Of a stretch of 64,000 nucleotides of DNA, positions 62,887 to 64,000 are shown one piece after another. Source of the stretch: Bradyrhizobiaceae bacterium (GTDB taxonomy: Bacteria; Pseudomonadota; Alphaproteobacteria; Rhizobiales; Aestuariivirgaceae); the NCBI GenBank assembly GCA_947475225.1, contig CANJMQ010000002.1, positions 1 to 64,000 of the forward strand, in the 5' to 3' direction. Both the position numbers and the translations under genes were made by a program. The notes beneath the pieces were generated by a model that had not been told where the DNA came from, did no database searches, and saw only the letters and a program-made list of their open reading frames with translations. Positions within the stretch are counted from its first letter, which is position 1, and each line of letters starts with the position of its first letter.

Positions 62887-64000
62887 ACCATGTGCGGCCG
62901 TCGCGCTCGATCAGCGCCACGGCGGAGGAGGGCCCCCATGTGCCCGCCGTATATTGCTTTGGCAGCTCGGAGGATGCGGACCATGCCTCGAGCACCGGGT
63001 CGATCCACGACCATGCTGCCTCCACCTCGTCGCGGCGCATGAACAGTGCCTGATTGCCGCGGACGACATCCATCAGCAGCCGTTCATAGGCATCCGGATT
63101 GCGCACGTTGAAGGCATCGGCGAAGCTCATGTCGAGCGGCACGTTGGAAAGACGCATGCCGCCGGGGCCCGGGTCCTTGATCATCAGCCACAGCTTCACG
63201 CCCTCGTCGGGCTGCAGCCGGATAACCAGCCGGTTGGGCGCAATCGGCCCCGCCTGCCCGTCAAACACCGAATGCGGGATCGGCTTGAAGGTGACGACGA
63301 TCTCCGAGACGCGCGCCGGCAGCCGCTTGCCGGTGCGGAGATAGAAGGGAACGCCCGCCCAGCGCCAGTTGGCGATTTCGGCCTTGAGCGCCACGAAGGT
63401 TTCGGTCTTGGACGTGTTCGACCCAAGCTCCTCCAGATAACCCTTCACCGCTTCGCCATTGGCGGCACCGGCGCGGTATTGCCCGCGCACGGTGACAGTC
63501 GGAACAGCTTCCGCGGTGATCGGCTTCAGCGCCTTCAGGACCTTGAGCTTCTCGTCGCGCAGCGCATCCGCCTGGGTTGAAGTCGGCGGTTCCATGGCGA
63601 CGAGGCAGAGAAGCTGCAGCATGTGGTTCTGCACCATGTCGCGCAGAGCACCCGCGGTGTCGTAGTAGCCCGCACGGCCCTCGACGCCCAGCGTCTCGGC
63701 AACCGTGATCTGCACATGGTCGACGTGGCCGGAGTTCCAAACGGGCTCGAACAGGGCGTTGGCGAAGCGCAGCGCCATCAGGTTCTGCACCGTCTCCTTG
63801 CCGAGGTAATGGTCGATGCGGTAGATCTGCGGCTCCTTGAACACCTTGCCGATCGACTCGTTCAGCGCATGGGCGGACGTTCCCGACTTGCCGAGCGGCT
63901 TCTCGATGACGACGCGGGTGCGTGCCGTCACCAGATGGTGGGCGGCCAGCTTGTCGCAGATCGGCCCGAACAGGTCAGGACCCACCGCGAGGTAGAAAAC
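62864..64000 (-). CDS. zwf: Glucose-6-phosphate dehydrogenase, 5' part beyond window
   Basis: The frame is open to the window edge, and about 378 C-terminal residues of the usual 490 are visible. They include the active-site '[22 protein letters not shown]', '[17 protein letters not shown]' and '[26 protein letters not shown]'. The track's start at 63,985 is a GTG in '[11 protein letters not shown]', an internal position, so the true start is to the right. First visible gene of the zwf-pgl-edd-eda operon. Confidence 0.95.
   Translation of the reverse strand, partial: VFYLAVGPDLFGPICDKLAAHHLVTARTRVVIEKPLGKSGTSAHALNESIGKVFKEPQIYRIDHYLGKETVQNLMALRFANALFEPVWNSGHVDHVQITVAETLGVEGRAGYYDTAGALRDMVQNHMLQLLCLVAMEPPTSTQADALRDEKLKVLKALKPITAEAVPTVTVRGQYRAGAANGEAVKGYLEELGSNTSKTETFVALKAEIANWRWAGVPFYLRTGKRLPARVSEIVVTFKPIPHSVFDGQAGPIAPNRLVIRLQPDEGVKLWLMIKDPGPGGMRLSNVPLDMSFADAFNVRNPDAYERLLMDVVRGNQALFMRRDEVEAAWSWIDPVLEAWSASSELPKQYTAGTWGPSSAVALIERDGRTWYEDQDID

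Overview
The window looks like a chromosomal segment of an alphaproteobacterium, most likely of the Hyphomicrobiales (rhizobia and relatives). The evidence is GC-rich coding sequence, the ureDABCEFG order with a linked Cbi-type nickel transporter and NikR, a zwf-pgl-edd(-eda) Entner-Doudoroff operon, a TmoXVW-type ABC transporter, and secreted or membrane families common in that group. I cannot name the genus from sequence alone.

Left part (about 1-15,300) is a loose, accessory-looking region. It holds a truncated IS3-type orfA next to IS21-like end repeats, three degenerate copies of a dispersed repeat, and long stretches without genes. Its intact genes are mostly single ones: a ClpP-like secreted protease-fold protein, an FMN alpha-hydroxyacid dehydrogenase, a RidA-superfamily protein, two secreted allene-oxide-cyclase-barrel-like proteins, an orphan STAS protein, a periplasmic-binding/UPF0126 channel fusion, a PhyH dioxygenase next to an aldo/keto reductase, and a DUF3891 protein whose end lies in a repeat. 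It ends with a broken ATP-grasp-like gene.

15,344-21,475 is an arsenic-resistance operon on the minus strand (arsR, acr3, GAPDH, arsJ, arsA), with a 3'-truncated ZIP-like gene reading away from arsR. 21,640-26,186 carries a ribose-type ABC importer (binding protein, double ATPase, permease) and an EamA exporter.

26,410-36,432 is a TorT-TorS-TorR phosphorelay beside an osmolyte/TMAO-type ABC importer (binding protein, ATPase, double-length permease) and an MFS protein. Three helically phased direct repeats sit between torR and the importer and are good candidate TorR sites. This suggests that the sensory system that controls TMAO respiration in E. coli here controls TMAO or betaine uptake.

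37,320-45,621 is a complete urease cluster (ureDABCEFG) followed by a convergent cbiMQO importer and a divergent nikR, a self-contained nickel supply and use module. 45,893-49,606 holds an MscS-type channel, DUF2853, a degenerate two-TM potassium-channel-like protein, a membrane-anchored LuxR-type regulator and a small conserved protein.

49,617-55,513 encodes a malonyl-CoA synthetase, an aminotransferase, a beta-hydroxyacid dehydrogenase and a divergent aldehyde dehydrogenase, plausibly a route from a C3 amino or hydroxy acid through malonate semialdehyde to malonyl-CoA, plus another EamA exporter. 55,713 to the end is central metabolism: pncA, glk, prfC with DUF599, and eda-edd-pgl-zwf (zwf runs off the window). 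No tRNA, rRNA or CRISPR array was recognised.
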